Source of the DNA: Clostridia bacterium
GTDB lineage: Bacteria; Bacillota; Clostridia; Oscillospirales; Acutalibacteraceae
DNA length: 34,627 nt
NCBI GenBank assembly: GCA_017380575.1
Contig: JAFODS010000023.1
Span: 1 to 34,627, forward strand
Direction: 5' to 3'
Shown here: positions 21,422-32,115 of the stretch, piece by piece
How the letters are laid out: each line of letters begins with the position of its first letter
Numbering within the stretch: position 1 is the first letter of the stretch
Translations under genes and position numbers: made by a program
Notes under the pieces: generated by a model
What the model saw: the letters and a program-made list of their open reading frames with translations, nothing else
What the model was told of the DNA's origin: nothing
The model's database searches: none

Positions 21422-24400
21422 ATGCTCAGACTTATTACGGGACGCATATCGGGCGGCAAAACAACAAGGATATACGAAAAAATCAGAACTATGGTTGAAA
21501 AGGATGAAAGCGTAATGCTTATCGTCCCGGAACAGTATTCCTTTAAAACGGAAAAGACTATGCTCGAAATGCTCGGAGCCAAAGGTGCGGACAAGGTCGA
21601 AGTGCAGAGCTTTTCTTTCCTTGCCGAAAAACTTCTTAAAAAATACGGGCTTAATTCTTTGCCGCGTCTTGATGACAGTACAAGAGCATTGATGATGAGT
21701 CTTGCACTTGAAAGCGTACACGATTCTCTGCAGGTTTACGGTAAGCACAGATATTCGGCGGCTGTTATAACACAGATGCTTAAAATGATCAAGGAATTAA
21801 GGCAGTGCTCAGTTTCTGCACAGATGCTTCACGAAGCTTCGCTTAAGCTCGGGAACAGCCTTCTCAAGTCCAAGGTCGACGAGCTTTCTTTGGTAACCGA
21901 AGCGTATACGGCAATTGTTGAGAATAGCTATTTTGATGAAGAATGTGCACTTGATGTTCTTTGTAAAGTCATCGATGAACATAAAGAATTTGCGGGGAAA
22001 ACAATTTTTTTTGACGGCTTCCGTGGCTACACAAGCCAGCAGCTGGATGTTATGAAACGTATCCTTGCACAGTCAGATGATGTTTATGTTACATTGTGTA
22101 CGGATAAAACTTCTGAAACCGATGATTTTTCATCCTTCGCACATACAAAACGTACCTTACGTAAGCTTATAAACATTGCAAAAGAAAATTCAGTTGCAAT
22201 TGCACCTGTTGAGGTTGCAGATGAATTTAACGAAAAAAGATATACAAATCCCGAGCTTGATTTACTTGAAAAAAGCTTGTTTGAGGATGAGTACGAAATA
22301 TATGAAAATCCGACGGAGAATATCGTTGTCTGCTCTGCGGAAGATTTTGAAAGTGAGTGTAATTTTGTTGCACACACGGTCAAAAAGCTTATCCGTACCG
22401 AAAATCTGAGATGCAGGGATATTGCAATCATCAGCCGAAGCGAGAATAACTATACCCGTCAACTCCGTGCTGCTCTTAAAAAGCACGGTGTGCCTGTTTT
22501 TGATGACAGACGCCAGCCGATACAGACTCAGCCTCTTGTTGAATTTGTGCTGAGTGCCGTGGATATTGCGGTCAGCGGATTTTCCTGCGACAGCGTTATG
22601 CGCGTGCTGAAAACGGGACTTACAGACCTTTCGGTAGAAGAAATATCGGAGCTTGAAAATTACGCACTTATGTGGCAGATTAACGGCAATAAGTGGCTTG
22701 ATGAATGGACGGCACATCCTGACGGACTTGGCGAAAAGATGCTTGAAAAGGATCAGGCTAAGCTCGACAAAATAAACCTTTCAAGAAAAGCGGTTGTTGA
22801 AGAACTGCAGAAGTTAAGATTCGAACTCAGAGAATGTAACGGTCTTACAGCGGCACAGGCAATTTACAGACTCCTTGTGAAAATGAATGTGCCTGAAAAC
22901 CTTAAAGCTCTTGCATTGCACCTTCATGAAAAGGGCGAAACAGAACTTGCAAATGAGCAGGACAGAATATGGGATGTGGTTATTGAAATTCTTGACCGCA
23001 TCGCGGCTTCACTTGAGAAAACAAGCCTTCAGCCGAAGCGATTCAGCGAACTTCTTAATCTTATTGTATCGATGTATACAATAGGTAACGTTCCGCAGGG
23101 GCTTGACGAAATTGTCATAGGCAGTGCCGACAGAGTGAAAACAACTGCACCGAAGGTTGTTTTTGCTGTCGGTGTAAATGACGGATTGTTCCCGATGATT
23201 CCGACAGCGAACGGAATCCTTACGGACGAGGACCGTCGGGTTCTTTCTGAGCTCGACCTTAAGATGGACGATAACTTTGAAGAAAAAATGATGGAGGAGC
23301 GTTTCATCGCATACAGTACGCTCTGCAGTCCTTCAGATAAGCTTTATGTTACATATTCGCGAAAGGATATCACAGGTGCACAGCTTACACATTCGGAGCT
23401 TGTGACACAGATTAAGCAGATTTTTCCGAAGGTAACTGTTGTGGATACGGTAGTAACTCCCGAAATCGATTTTGTAGAGGGAGATGCAGCGGCTTTTGAG
23501 CTTATGGCAAGGCTTACACCGAAAGGCGGTGTTATGCAGAAAACTCTTGAAAAATATTTTTCTTCAAGAGATGACTATAAGGACAGGCTTGCCTCCCTGA
23601 AGCGTGCTGTTAAAAAAGACGATTTTTCAATAGAAGATAAAGATATTTCGAAAAAGCTTTTCGGAATGGATATGTATATGTCAGCTTCAAGGGTAGAAGT
23701 GTTCCATAAATGCCCGTTCCAGTATTTCTGTAAATACGGACTCAATGCCCAGCCAAGGAAGGTCGCGGAGCTTGACCCGATACAGAAGGGTACGGCTATT
23801 CACTATATTCTTGAAAATCTTATTGCGGCTTACGGCAGTAACGGTCTTTGCGAAATGAGCAAGGAACAACGAGATAAACGTGTTATCGATATGCTTGAAG
23901 CTTATTTCAGCGAAATTCTTGTTCCCGGTGAGGATATGGGCGAACGTTTCAATTATCTTTACCGTCAGCTCGGTTTCATTGTCTGCGAGGTTGTGGACAG
24001 GCTTGTTGCCGAATTTTCGGTAAGCGAATTTGAACCTGTTGCATTTGAGCTTAAAATAGATAACGACGGTGAAATCCCTGCTTACGAAATTGAACTTCGT
24101 GACGGCGGAACACTTAAAATCAAAGGCTCAATAGACAGAGTTGACGTTATGACTCAGAAAGACGAAGCGTTTGTACGCGTTGTTGACTACAAGTCAGGCG
24201 GTAAAAAGTTTGACCTTAACGAGGTTTTCAACGGTCTTAATATGCAGATGTTGATTTATCTTTTTGCAATCTGGCGAAGCGGATTCAGAGATTATAAGGA
24301 TATAAAGCCTGCAGGAATTCTGTATATGCCCGTCAACGCTCCGTATGCAAGTGTCGGCCGTGACGAGGGTGAGGACGAGATTCAGGCACAGAAACAGAAA

Positions 24401-24781
24401 GCGACGAAGATGAGCGGAATGGTGCTTGATGACAGCCGTGTTATCTATGCGATGGACAGCCGACTTTCGGGCGATATTGTTCCTGCATCCGTTAAAAAAG
24501 ACGGAGAAAATTCTGGTACGCTCATTTCACTCAAGCAGATGGGACTTCTTATGAAAAGGGTTGAAAAAATCCTTGAGGATATGGCAGTAAGCCTTCACGA
24601 AGGTGAAATTGCAGTCCGTCCTGCATTTGCACAAACTACCACCAGTCCGTATCACGATGTATGTAAGTACTGTGATTATAAGGATGTCTGCGGACTTGAT
24701 GAAGATACAAAGAAAAAAGAAATTTTCAAAATAAAACACGATGACAGCCTCAGAATGCTTGGAGGTGAGGACGATGCCTGA
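21422..24781 (+). CDS. addB: AddB subunit of the AddAB helicase-nuclease
   Basis: The 1119-aa protein is the B subunit of the RecBCD-like AddAB complex that processes double-strand breaks and loads RecA. It has a Walker A motif at 7-14 (GRISGGKT) and a C-terminal nuclease domain with D922-Y923-K924 (VDYKSG). The four cysteines of the AddB iron-sulphur cluster are present in the right pattern: C764, then C1081, C1084 and C1090 (CX2CX5C). The start is the ATG at 21422 behind GGAGAG; the in-frame TTG at 21407 spans the ribosome site and is rejected. It overlaps addA by eight bases (ATGCCTGA), so the subunits are translationally coupled. Confidence 0.96.
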   Translation: MLRLITGRISGGKTTRIYEKIRTMVEKDESVMLIVPEQYSFKTEKTMLEMLGAKGADKVEVQSFSFLAEKLLKKYGLNSLPRLDDSTRALMMSLALESVHDSLQVYGKHRYSAAVITQMLKMIKELRQCSVSAQMLHEASLKLGNSLLKSKVDELSLVTEAYTAIVENSYFDEECALDVLCKVIDEHKEFAGKTIFFDGFRGYTSQQLDVMKRILAQSDDVYVTLCTDKTSETDDFSSFAHTKRTLRKLINIAKENSVAIAPVEVADEFNEKRYTNPELDLLEKSLFEDEYEIYENPTENIVVCSAEDFESECNFVAHTVKKLIRTENLRCRDIAIISRSENNYTRQLRAALKKHGVPVFDDRRQPIQTQPLVEFVLSAVDIAVSGFSCDSVMRVLKTGLTDLSVEEISELENYALMWQINGNKWLDEWTAHPDGLGEKMLEKDQAKLDKINLSRKAVVEELQKLRFELRECNGLTAAQAIYRLLVKMNVPENLKALALHLHEKGETELANEQDRIWDVVIEILDRIAASLEKTSLQPKRFSELLNLIVSMYTIGNVPQGLDEIVIGSADRVKTTAPKVVFAVGVNDGLFPMIPTANGILTDEDRRVLSELDLKMDDNFEEKMMEERFIAYSTLCSPSDKLYVTYSRKDITGAQLTHSELVTQIKQIFPKVTVVDTVVTPEIDFVEGDAAAFELMARLTPKGGVMQKTLEKYFSSRDDYKDRLASLKRAVKKDDFSIEDKDISKKLFGMDMYMSASRVEVFHKCPFQYFCKYGLNAQPRKVAELDPIQKGTAIHYILENLIAAYGSNGLCEMSKEQRDKRVIDMLEAYFSEILVPGEDMGERFNYLYRQLGFIVCEVVDRLVAEFSVSEFEPVAFELKIDNDGEIPAYEIELRDGGTLKIKGSIDRVDVMTQKDEAFVRVVDYKSGGKKFDLNEVFNGLNMQMLIYLFAIWRSGFRDYKDIKPAGILYMPVNAPYASVGRDEGEDEIQAQKQKATKMSGMVLDDSRVIYAMDSRLSGDIVPASVKKDGENSGTLISLKQMGLLMKRVEKILEDMAVSLHEGEIAVRPAFAQTTTSPYHDVCKYCDYKDVCGLDEDTKKKEIFKIKHDDSLRMLGGEDDA

Positions 24782-27700
24782 ATGGACCCCTGAACAGAAA
24801 AATGCAATAGATTCGCGTAACGGTACTGTCCTTGTTTCTGCTGCCGCAGGCTCAGGTAAAACCGCCGTGCTCGTTGAACGAGTTATCCGTCGGCTTATGG
24901 ACAGGGAAAAGCCTTGCTCTGCGGATAAGCTTCTTATTGTAACGTTCACTCGTGCGGCAACTCAGCAGATGAAGGAAAGAATATTCAAAGCAATCAGCGA
25001 AGAGCTTAAGAAGAATCCTTCCGATGAGCATCTCAAACGTCAGCTTATGATGCTTCCTTTTGCTAAAATCAGCACGATTGACAGCTTCTGTAACGATATA
25101 GTCAAGGCTAATTTTCACGAGCTTGAGCTGTCGCCTGATTATAAGCTGATTGAGGGTGCACAGCTGAAAATACTTGAAGCTGAAGCTGTCGGCAGAACTC
25201 TTGATGAGTTCTATAAAGAAAATTCACCTGATTTCTGTGAGCTTGTCAATGTCCTTGCGAGCGGTACGGACGACAGTGCACTCAGTGACTTGGTCCTTAA
25301 GCTTTACCGACATTCAATGGCTTTCGCAAGACCTGGTGCTTGTCTTGATTCTTTGATGATGCCGTATCGCGAGAAAGGCTCTTTACCTCAGACAAGCTGG
25401 GGCAGGGTTGTCCTTCTTCACGCGCTGAATGTAGTCGGCAGGTGTTTACGTATTGTAGAAATGATGCTTAAATGCCTTGATGAAGACGAAACCGTCAACG
25501 AAAAGTACGGTGCAAGTGTACGTGAAACAGATATGTGTGTCCGTGAGCTGTATGAGCTTATGCTTAACAACAAATGGGACGAAACAATTGAAGCCTTGCA
25601 GGCTCTTAAATTGCCTTCACTCGGCAGACTTCCTACGGGTTATTCTTCGCCACAGGCTGAGTTTATAAAAGCACAGAAAAAGGCAGTTACGGAACAGCTT
25701 AAGAAAAAGCTTCCGCCTTATTTCTGTGTAACGGAAGAGGAACATAAGGGTGATATGGAATACCTTGAACCGATAGCCGATAAGCTGATCGGTGTTGTCA
25801 AAAGGTATTCGGAAATCCTTTGGGAAGAAAAGGCGAAAATCAACGGTGTGGATTTTTCGGATATAACACACCTTGCACTTAAATTGCTTGTTTCTTTTGA
25901 TGAAGACGGTAATGCACACAAAACTGACCTTGCAAAAGAGTTTTCGGAAAAGTTCGATGAAATACTCGTCGATGAGTTTCAGGATATCAATGAATTGCAG
26001 AATACTCTCTTCAGTGCAGTTTCAAAAGACGACAGCAATATGTTTATGGTTGGCGACGTTAAGCAGAGTATTTACCGTTTCCGTCAGGCAATGCCTGAGA
26101 TTTTTCTCAGCCGCCGCGATGTGCTTGAGGATTATGTGGAAAACAATTATCCTGCAAAAATCACGCTTGACCGTAATTTCCGAAGCCGTGAGGGTGTGAC
26201 CGAAAATATTAACTTCGTTTTCCGTCAGCTTATGTCAACTGAAGTCGGCGGACTTGATTATGACGAAAAAGAAGCCCTTGTTGCAGGAGCTAAAGATTAT
26301 AAGGAATGCGATTTTCCGCAGGCTGAGCTTCATATAGTAGGCTCACTTGAGGACGGCAACAATGTAAACCGTGAAATTGAAGCACAGCACATTGCCGAAA
26401 CAATTAACTCAATAATCAGACACGGTATGCTTGTAAGCGATAAGGACGGTCAGCGACCGGCTACATACAGGGATTTCTGTATTCTTATGAGAGCAACAGG
26501 CGGTGGAAGAGCAGAGCTTTATGCAGACATTCTTGCACAGAACAATATTCCTGCCTATGTTTCGAATAAGACGGGCTTTTTCTCTTCAACAGAGGTAAGC
26601 ACTGTTATAAATCTTATGCGAATCGTGGATAATCCGCTTCAGGACATACCTCTTCTTGCAGTAATGCTTTCACCGATTTACGGCTTCACGGCAGATGAGC
26701 TTGCCGACATGCGAATCGATGAAAGAAAGAAACCGCTTTATCATTGTGTGCTTAATGCGGCAGATAACGGCAATAAAAAATGCATCGGTTTCCTTGAAAA
26801 GCTTGATAATCTCAGAATGCTTTCATCAACTCTTTCCTGCTCGGAATTTGTCCGTGAGCTTTATGAGGTAACGGGCTTCAAGGCGATTGCATCAGCACTT
26901 AAAAACGGATCTCAACGTAATGCAAATCTTAATATGCTTCTTGATTATGCCGCAAAATACGAGGAGTCGGGGAAACGAGGTCTTTCAGGCTTTATCAGGT
27001 TCATTGATAAGGTTCAGCGTCAGGACGGCGACCTTGAAAGTGCATCCGATGTTTCGGAGGCAGCGGATGTTGTCCGTATTATGACGATTCACAAAAGTAA
27101 AGGTCTTGAATTCCCGGTTTGTATACTTGCTGACCTTAACAACTCATTCACGAACGATAATCAGAGAAGTGTAGCTGCTTTTCATCCCGATTTCGGTATC
27201 TGTTTTGACCGAAGAGATTCACAGACAAAGTGTAAATATTCAACCGTAGGCAAAAAAGCACTCGTTCTTGCAGAAAAAGCGTCTTCTGCTTCTGAAGAGC
27301 TTCGTGTTCTTTATGTTGCAATGACACGAGCCGAAGAACGTCTTATCTGCGTTACACGTTATGATAATATAGAAAACAAACTTGCAGATCTTGCTCTTTG
27401 TGTCGGTGAAGAAATGTCAATCAATTCTTTCGACGTGCTTAATAAAAACTCAATGGCTGACTGGATTATTATGTCTTTCCTTCGTCATCCCGATGCTTCA
27501 AAGCTTCGTGTTATGGCAGGCTATGATGAAATGAAAACCCTTCATTGCACACAAAGACTTTCGGTAAGTGTTGTAAATTCTGTAAGCGAAGCTGAAAAAA
27601 CAGCGGATACCGAAGAAAGTGTAAAGCCTGACGAGGAATTGCTTGCTGAAATCAGGAAAAGGGCAGAGTATGTGTACCCGTATGCTGACCTTGCCTTTGT

Positions 27701-28301
27701 TATGGCAAAAACAGCTCCGTCTGACCTTGATGCCCACGGCTTCAGCACTCAGTATTTTGCCTCAAGAAAACCGCAGTTCCTCAGCAAGTCGGGGATGAAT
27801 CCTGCTTCAAGAGGTACGGCAACCCATAAATTTATGGAATTCTTTGATTATAATGCTCCGTTTGATGTTGATATGCAGATTGCACGTATGGTCGAAGAAA
27901 GACATCTTACCGAAGCTGAGGCGGATGTGCTTGAAAGAAACAAGCTTAAAAAGTTCTTTGAAAGCGAAATTGCACAGCGTATTAAAAATTCACCGAAGCT
28001 TTTCAGGGAGAAAAAGGTGACTGTCGGTATAAAGGCAGGCGAGCTTTATCCCGAGCTTCCCGAAAATCTTCGCGGTGAGCTTGTTGTTGTGCAGGGTTAC
28101 GTCGATTGTGCGTTTGTTGAAGACGGTGAGCTTGTTATAGTTGACTATAAAACAGATAGAGGAGTAACGATGCAGGAGCTCTGTGAGCGATACAGAGGAC
28201 AGCTTAAAATGTATGAATTTGCACTTTCCGAGTGTACGGGAATGGCTGTCAGGGGTACTCTGATTTACTCTTTTGAAAATGCTGAATATATTGCTTTATA
28301 A
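24774..28301 (+). CDS. addA: AddA subunit of the AddAB helicase-nuclease
   Basis: The 1175-aa protein is the UvrD-like helicase and nuclease subunit of AddAB. Walker A is at about 23-31 (AAAGSGKTA), Walker B DEFQD at 400-404, and the superfamily 1 motif MTIHKSKGLEFPV lies in the second helicase half. The C-terminal RecB-type nuclease has D1124-Y1125-K1126-T-D1128 (VDYKTD). The start is the ATG at 24774, six bases after GGAGGTG; an upstream in-frame ATG at 24741 lies inside addB without such a site. The addB-addA order is as in Bacillus subtilis. No terminator is visible before rpmE, which has its own promoter. Confidence 0.97.
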   Translation: MPEWTPEQKNAIDSRNGTVLVSAAAGSGKTAVLVERVIRRLMDREKPCSADKLLIVTFTRAATQQMKERIFKAISEELKKNPSDEHLKRQLMMLPFAKISTIDSFCNDIVKANFHELELSPDYKLIEGAQLKILEAEAVGRTLDEFYKENSPDFCELVNVLASGTDDSALSDLVLKLYRHSMAFARPGACLDSLMMPYREKGSLPQTSWGRVVLLHALNVVGRCLRIVEMMLKCLDEDETVNEKYGASVRETDMCVRELYELMLNNKWDETIEALQALKLPSLGRLPTGYSSPQAEFIKAQKKAVTEQLKKKLPPYFCVTEEEHKGDMEYLEPIADKLIGVVKRYSEILWEEKAKINGVDFSDITHLALKLLVSFDEDGNAHKTDLAKEFSEKFDEILVDEFQDINELQNTLFSAVSKDDSNMFMVGDVKQSIYRFRQAMPEIFLSRRDVLEDYVENNYPAKITLDRNFRSREGVTENINFVFRQLMSTEVGGLDYDEKEALVAGAKDYKECDFPQAELHIVGSLEDGNNVNREIEAQHIAETINSIIRHGMLVSDKDGQRPATYRDFCILMRATGGGRAELYADILAQNNIPAYVSNKTGFFSSTEVSTVINLMRIVDNPLQDIPLLAVMLSPIYGFTADELADMRIDERKKPLYHCVLNAADNGNKKCIGFLEKLDNLRMLSSTLSCSEFVRELYEVTGFKAIASALKNGSQRNANLNMLLDYAAKYEESGKRGLSGFIRFIDKVQRQDGDLESASDVSEAADVVRIMTIHKSKGLEFPVCILADLNNSFTNDNQRSVAAFHPDFGICFDRRDSQTKCKYSTVGKKALVLAEKASSASEELRVLYVAMTRAEERLICVTRYDNIENKLADLALCVGEEMSINSFDVLNKNSMADWIIMSFLRHPDASKLRVMAGYDEMKTLHCTQRLSVSVVNSVSEAEKTADTEESVKPDEELLAEIRKRAEYVYPYADLAFVMAKTAPSDLDAHGFSTQYFASRKPQFLSKSGMNPASRGTATHKFMEFFDYNAPFDVDMQIARMVEERHLTEAEADVLERNKLKKFFESEIAQRIKNSPKLFREKKVTVGIKAGELYPELPENLRGELVVVQGYVDCAFVEDGELVIVDYKTDRGVTMQELCERYRGQLKMYEFALSECTGMAVRGTLIYSFENAEYIAL

Positions 28302-28317
28302 AAAATTAAAAAAACAG

Positions 28318-28346
28318 TTGCATTTTTGAAAATTGTGTGATAAAAT
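28318..28346 (+). promoter_or_regulatory. Promoter of rpmE
   Basis: TTGCAT (28318-28323) and TAAAAT (28341-28346) are 17 bases apart, with an extended TGA -10. Confidence 0.7.
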
Positions 28347-28382
28347 AGCTTCTGCGTGAATATTACGAAAGAGGTGACACTA

Positions 28383-28586
28383 ATGAAGGAAGGAATCCAT
28401 CCTAAGTACGAAAAGACAGTTGTTCGTTGTGCTTGCGGTAATGAGATAGAAACTCGTTCTACCAAGGAGAATTTGCGTGTTGATATTTGCTCAAAATGTC
28501 ATCCGTTCTTTACAGGTAAGCAGAAGCTTGTTGATACAGGCGGACGTGTTGACCGTTTCAATAAGCGTTTCAATTTGTCAAAATAA
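28383..28586 (+). CDS. rpmE: 50S ribosomal protein L31, zinc-binding (C+) type
   Basis: The 67-aa ribosomal protein bridges the large and small subunits. It has the zinc-binding cysteines C16, C18, C36 and C39 (CACG and CSKCHPF) and the family ending VDRFNKRF, almost co-linear with Bacillus RpmE. The ATG at 28383 follows GAGGTGA by five bases. The open frame begins at a GTG nine codons earlier, which is not used. The retained cysteines mark the zinc-dependent paralogue that can serve as a zinc store. A strong terminator follows. Confidence 0.97.
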   Translation: MKEGIHPKYEKTVVRCACGNEIETRSTKENLRVDICSKCHPFFTGKQKLVDTGGRVDRFNKRFNLSK

Positions 28587-28600
28587 TTTGATGAAGATAA

Positions 28601-28631
28601 GGCGGTGCTTTTGCGCACCGCCATATTTTTT
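28601..28631 (+). terminator. Intrinsic terminator after rpmE
   Basis: GGCGGTGC (28601-28608) pairs with GCACCGCC (28615-28622) across a 6-base loop, followed by ATATTTTTT. The T-run ends just before the ribosome site of the next gene. Confidence 0.92.
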
Positions 28632-28645
28632 AGGTGGTGACACAG

Positions 28646-29263
28646 TTGGAATACAGGACAATACTTAACGAGTCGAGCGATGAGTTCATCGAAAGAAAAT
28701 CAAGGTTTATAGGCTATATAAAGCCCGTCACAACGCAGGAAGAGGCTGTCAGCTTTATAAATGAAATAAAGTCAAAGCATTGGGATGCAACCCATAATGT
28801 CTATGCTTATGTTCTTCGTGAGGGGCAGGTACGTCGATATTCCGACGACGGTGAGCCTCAGGGTACGGCAGGAATTCCCGTGCTTGATGTTTTGCTTAAA
28901 GAAAACGTTACTGACTGTGTTGTTGTTGCAACAAGATATTTCGGAGGCACACTTCTCGGTGCAGGCGGACTGGTACGTGCCTATTCACATACAGCAAAAA
29001 TTGCCGTAGATGCAGGTCAGGTTATAACAATGAAGCTCTGCAAAGTGCTTAAGGTAACCTGTGACTATAATTTTTACGGCAGACTCAATTCGTTCATTCC
29101 TGAAATGGGTGGAGTGATTGACGATACGGAGTTTGCGGATAACGTAACCGTTACCTTCAAATTGCCTGTCGGCGATGTAGCTTCTTTCGACGCAAAACTT
29201 GTTGATATGAGCTTCGGTAAGTTTCATACAGAAGAAATTGGCGAAGAATTTAAATATTTTTAA
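28646..29263 (+). CDS. YigZ/IMPACT family protein (UPF0029)
   Basis: The 205-aa protein belongs to the YigZ/YvyE group related to eukaryotic IMPACT. The hallmark blocks are SDDGEPQGTAGIPVLDVL at 66-83 and ATRYFGGTLLGAGGLVRAY at 95-113. A smaller C-terminal ferredoxin-like domain follows. I place the start at the TTG at 28646, five bases after AGGTGGTGA. GTG codons at 28634 and 28637 lie inside that site. The function in bacteria is not settled; a ribosome or nucleic-acid link is suggested by homologues. It directly follows the rpmE terminator, so its own promoter is unclear and read-through is possible. Confidence 0.88.
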   Translation: MEYRTILNESSDEFIERKSRFIGYIKPVTTQEEAVSFINEIKSKHWDATHNVYAYVLREGQVRRYSDDGEPQGTAGIPVLDVLLKENVTDCVVVATRYFGGTLLGAGGLVRAYSHTAKIAVDAGQVITMKLCKVLKVTCDYNFYGRLNSFIPEMGGVIDDTEFADNVTVTFKLPVGDVASFDAKLVDMSFGKFHTEEIGEEFKYF

Positions 29264-29332
29264 ATTTTTTGAAGGAAAAATAACTTTTTTGGAGTATATA
29301 ATAAATAGAGAAGTAAAACAGGAGGGATGACA

Positions 29333-30343
29333 GTGAAAACGGTAAGAGAGATTACTTGCGAAAACGAGCATAAAATTTTGAGTGCAAATGCTTCTTTTGC
29401 TGACCAAAGCCGCGGAAGAATACGCCCTGAAGAGGAATGTGAGCTCCGCACCTGCTTTCAGCGCGACCGTGACCGTGTAATTCACTCGAATTCTTTCCGC
29501 AGACTTAAACATAAAACTCAGGTTTTCCTGTCGCCTCAGGGTGACTATTACCGAACAAGACTTACTCATACTCTCGAAGTTGCGCAGATTGCAAGGACAA
29601 TCGCAATTGCACTCGGTCTTAATGAAACCCTGACAGAGGCAATTTCACTCGGACACGATCTGGGGCATACTCCATTCGGTCACGCAGGTGAAAGAGCACT
29701 CAACAGCGTTTGCGACGGAGGTTTCCGCCACTATGAGCAGAGTTTAAGAGTTGCAGATGTTATTGAAAAGGAAGGCAGAGGACTTAATCTTACTCTGGAA
29801 GTGCGTGACGGAATTGAACGCCACACCTCGGGCAAGGAAGCTTTTACACTTGAAGGAAGAATAGTCCGCCTTGCCGACCGTATTGCATACATAAATCACG
29901 ACATTGACGATGCTGTCCATGCTCGTGTGCTCAAAGAAACCGATATCCCCGCAGATATCCGCGAAACTTTGGGTCAGAATAAATCACAGCGAATTAACAA
30001 GCTTGTTCTTTCTGCTGTAAATAACAGTAAAAACGATATCATTCTCGGTGAGGATTGTGCAGATGCTTTTGCAACCCTGCACAGCTTTATGTTCGAAAGA
30101 GTGTATACGAATCCCGTTTGTAAGGGTGAGGAAGCAAGAGCGATTGAAATGATCAAATGGCTTTATGAATACTTCCTTATGAATCCCGACGAAATGCCGT
30201 CGGAATACAAGGTGATCCGTGAAAAAGAAGGCGTTGAACGTGCGGCCTGCGACTATATTGCAGGAATGACGGACAGATACGCTGTTCATACCTTCGAAGA
30301 ACTCTTTGTTCCTCGCTCGTGGGTGGTTATGAAGGGGGATTGA
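29333..30343 (+). CDS. dgt: Deoxyguanosinetriphosphate triphosphohydrolase-like HD protein
   Basis: The 336-aa HD-superfamily enzyme resembles dGTPases, which split dNTPs into nucleoside and tripolyphosphate. The HD metal set is H79 (RLTHTLEV), H108-D109 (LGHDLGHTPFGH) and D182 (RLADRIAY), with extra histidines H112 and H117. The N-terminal block RDRDRVIHSNSFRRLKHKTQVF is typical of the short bacterial dGTPase-like group. The start is GTG at 29333, seven bases from GGAGG; the ATG at 29327 touches that site and is unlikely. An AT-rich TATAAT at 29297-29302 lacks a good -35. It ends one base before dnaG, a gene order common in clostridia. Confidence 0.92.
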   Translation: MKTVREITCENEHKILSANASFADQSRGRIRPEEECELRTCFQRDRDRVIHSNSFRRLKHKTQVFLSPQGDYYRTRLTHTLEVAQIARTIAIALGLNETLTEAISLGHDLGHTPFGHAGERALNSVCDGGFRHYEQSLRVADVIEKEGRGLNLTLEVRDGIERHTSGKEAFTLEGRIVRLADRIAYINHDIDDAVHARVLKETDIPADIRETLGQNKSQRINKLVLSAVNNSKNDIILGEDCADAFATLHSFMFERVYTNPVCKGEEARAIEMIKWLYEYFLMNPDEMPSEYKVIREKEGVERAACDYIAGMTDRYAVHTFEELFVPRSWVVMKGD

Positions 30344-30344
30344 A

Positions 30345-32102
30345 ATGGCAATAAGTGACGAATTCCTCGCTGAATTAAGAGCAAGGACAGACATCGAAAG
30401 TGTTATTTCTCCCTACGTAAATCTTTCAAAAAGAGGCAGACTTGTTAAGGGTCTTTGCCCTTTTCATAACGAAAAAACACCGTCATTTACGATTTATACG
30501 GACAGTCAGTCATTCTTCTGCTTCGGTTGCGGTGCAGGCGGAGATGCAATAACCTTTGTACGCAGAATCGAAAATCTTGACTATGTTGAAGCTGTTAAGG
30601 TTCTTGCCGAGCGTGCAGGGATGAAGATGCCGGAGGACGGATACGACGATTCAATCGCAAAGCACAGGCAGAGGATTCTTGCGGCAAACCGAGAAGCTGC
30701 TAAGTTTTTTCACAGCACAATGATGTCGCCACAGGGCAAAATTGGACTTGATTATTTCCTCGGCAGAGGACTGACAATGCAGACAATCAGGCATTTCGGC
30801 CTTGGCTATGCACCTGATTCATGGGATGCTCTTCTTAAACATATGCGTTCAAAAGGCTTCACTAATCAGGAGCTTTTCGACGCTAACCTTGTAAGAATGA
30901 GTACAAAGGGCGAAAAAACACATTATTACGATAATTTTAAAAACAGAGCAATGGTGCCGATTATCGACCTTCGCGGAAACGTGATTGCTTTTGGCGGACG
31001 AGTCCTTGACGATTCGAAGCCTAAGTATATCAACACCTCCGACACGATGGTTTACAAAAAGAGTAACGGCGTTTTTGCACTGAATTTTGCAAAAAACGGC
31101 AACCCTTCGCAGATGATAGTTGCGGAAGGATATATGGACGTTATCGCCTTGCATCAGGCAGGCTTTACAAATGCGATTGCCTGTCTTGGTACGGCACTTA
31201 CGCAGGAGCAGGCAAGGCTTGTTGCACGTTATGCGGATGAGGTTGTGCTTTCTTACGACTCGGACGAAGCAGGACAGAAAGCGACAAAGCGTGCGATTGA
31301 AATTTTCAGTAAAACGGGTGTCAAAATCCGTGTCCTTAAGCTTACGGGCGGTAAGGATCCCGACGAAATTATCAAAAAGTTCGGCAAAGAAAAATTCCGA
31401 AGTTTAATTGACGGTGCGGCGAATGATATTGAATACAGTATCCTTCGTGAGCGCGATAAATATGACCTCGATTCAATCGACGGTAAAACGAAATTCCTTA
31501 CTGCAATTGCGGCAACTCTTGCTTCGGCAAATCCGATTGAGCAGGATGCGTATGCGGCAAAGCTTGCTTCTGAAATGCAGATAAGCAAGGATGCGATAAT
31601 GCTCGAAATAAAACGGGCATATAAACGTAAAGCCGAGGCTGACAAAAAGCTTCGCTTTAACGAGATTGTCAAGGAAACCGTTACCCCGAAGGATGAAATA
31701 AATCCTGAAAGAGCAAAGCATATAAGAGCAACAAAAGCGGAAGAAACCTTGCTTTCAAGCCTTATGCTCAATCCTGATTTTTATAAAAAAATCAAGGACG
31801 AGCTCAGTGAGGATTTGTTTATAACAGACTTCAATAAAAGGGTTTATAAAGCGTTATCAACCCGACTTGATGAAGGCAGAAGCATTGAGCTTTCAATGTT
31901 CTGTGCAGAATTCACTCCCGAAGAAATGGGCAGACTTGCTCAGTTTGAAGCTATGGGAAATGCTATCAGCAATACCGTTGCCGAATGCAACGATTGTATA
32001 AAAGTTTTAAAACAAGAAAAAGCGAAAGCCTCGTCAGTAAATGCTGCGGAGCTCAGCGATGAAGATTTCAGAAATCTGTTTAAAAAAACGGACGACAAAT
32101 AA
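30345..32102 (+). CDS. dnaG: DNA primase
   Basis: The 585-aa primase makes RNA primers at the replication fork. The N-terminal CHC2 zinc ribbon uses C38, H41, C59 and C62. The TOPRIM catalytic core includes the acidic motif EGYMD starting at E261 and LSYDSDEAG further on. The C-terminal part from about 440 corresponds to the helicase-binding domain and is poorly conserved, as usual. The ATG lies two bases after the dgt stop. It is followed 13 bases later by rpoD, whose ribosome site overlaps the dnaG stop codon, the classic macromolecular-synthesis arrangement without rpsU. Confidence 0.97.
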   Translation: MAISDEFLAELRARTDIESVISPYVNLSKRGRLVKGLCPFHNEKTPSFTIYTDSQSFFCFGCGAGGDAITFVRRIENLDYVEAVKVLAERAGMKMPEDGYDDSIAKHRQRILAANREAAKFFHSTMMSPQGKIGLDYFLGRGLTMQTIRHFGLGYAPDSWDALLKHMRSKGFTNQELFDANLVRMSTKGEKTHYYDNFKNRAMVPIIDLRGNVIAFGGRVLDDSKPKYINTSDTMVYKKSNGVFALNFAKNGNPSQMIVAEGYMDVIALHQAGFTNAIACLGTALTQEQARLVARYADEVVLSYDSDEAGQKATKRAIEIFSKTGVKIRVLKLTGGKDPDEIIKKFGKEKFRSLIDGAANDIEYSILRERDKYDLDSIDGKTKFLTAIAATLASANPIEQDAYAAKLASEMQISKDAIMLEIKRAYKRKAEADKKLRFNEIVKETVTPKDEINPERAKHIRATKAEETLLSSLMLNPDFYKKIKDELSEDLFITDFNKRVYKALSTRLDEGRSIELSMFCAEFTPEEMGRLAQFEAMGNAISNTVAECNDCIKVLKQEKAKASSVNAAELSDEDFRNLFKKTDDK

Positions 32103-32115
32103 AGGAGAACTGTTC

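Noticed and set aside
24741-24773. Upstream ATG for addA
   Set aside because: No ribosome site; GGAGGTG is placed for the ATG at 24774 and family homology starts there.
29269-29302. Promoter for dgt using TTGAAG and TATAAT
   Set aside because: The spacer is about 22 bases, too long for sigma-A; the TATAAT is kept only as a note in the dgt entry.
32041-32115. Upstream ATG for sigA within dnaG
   Set aside because: The 25 added residues are out-of-frame dnaG coding sequence, and AAAGGAGAA serves the ATG at 32116.
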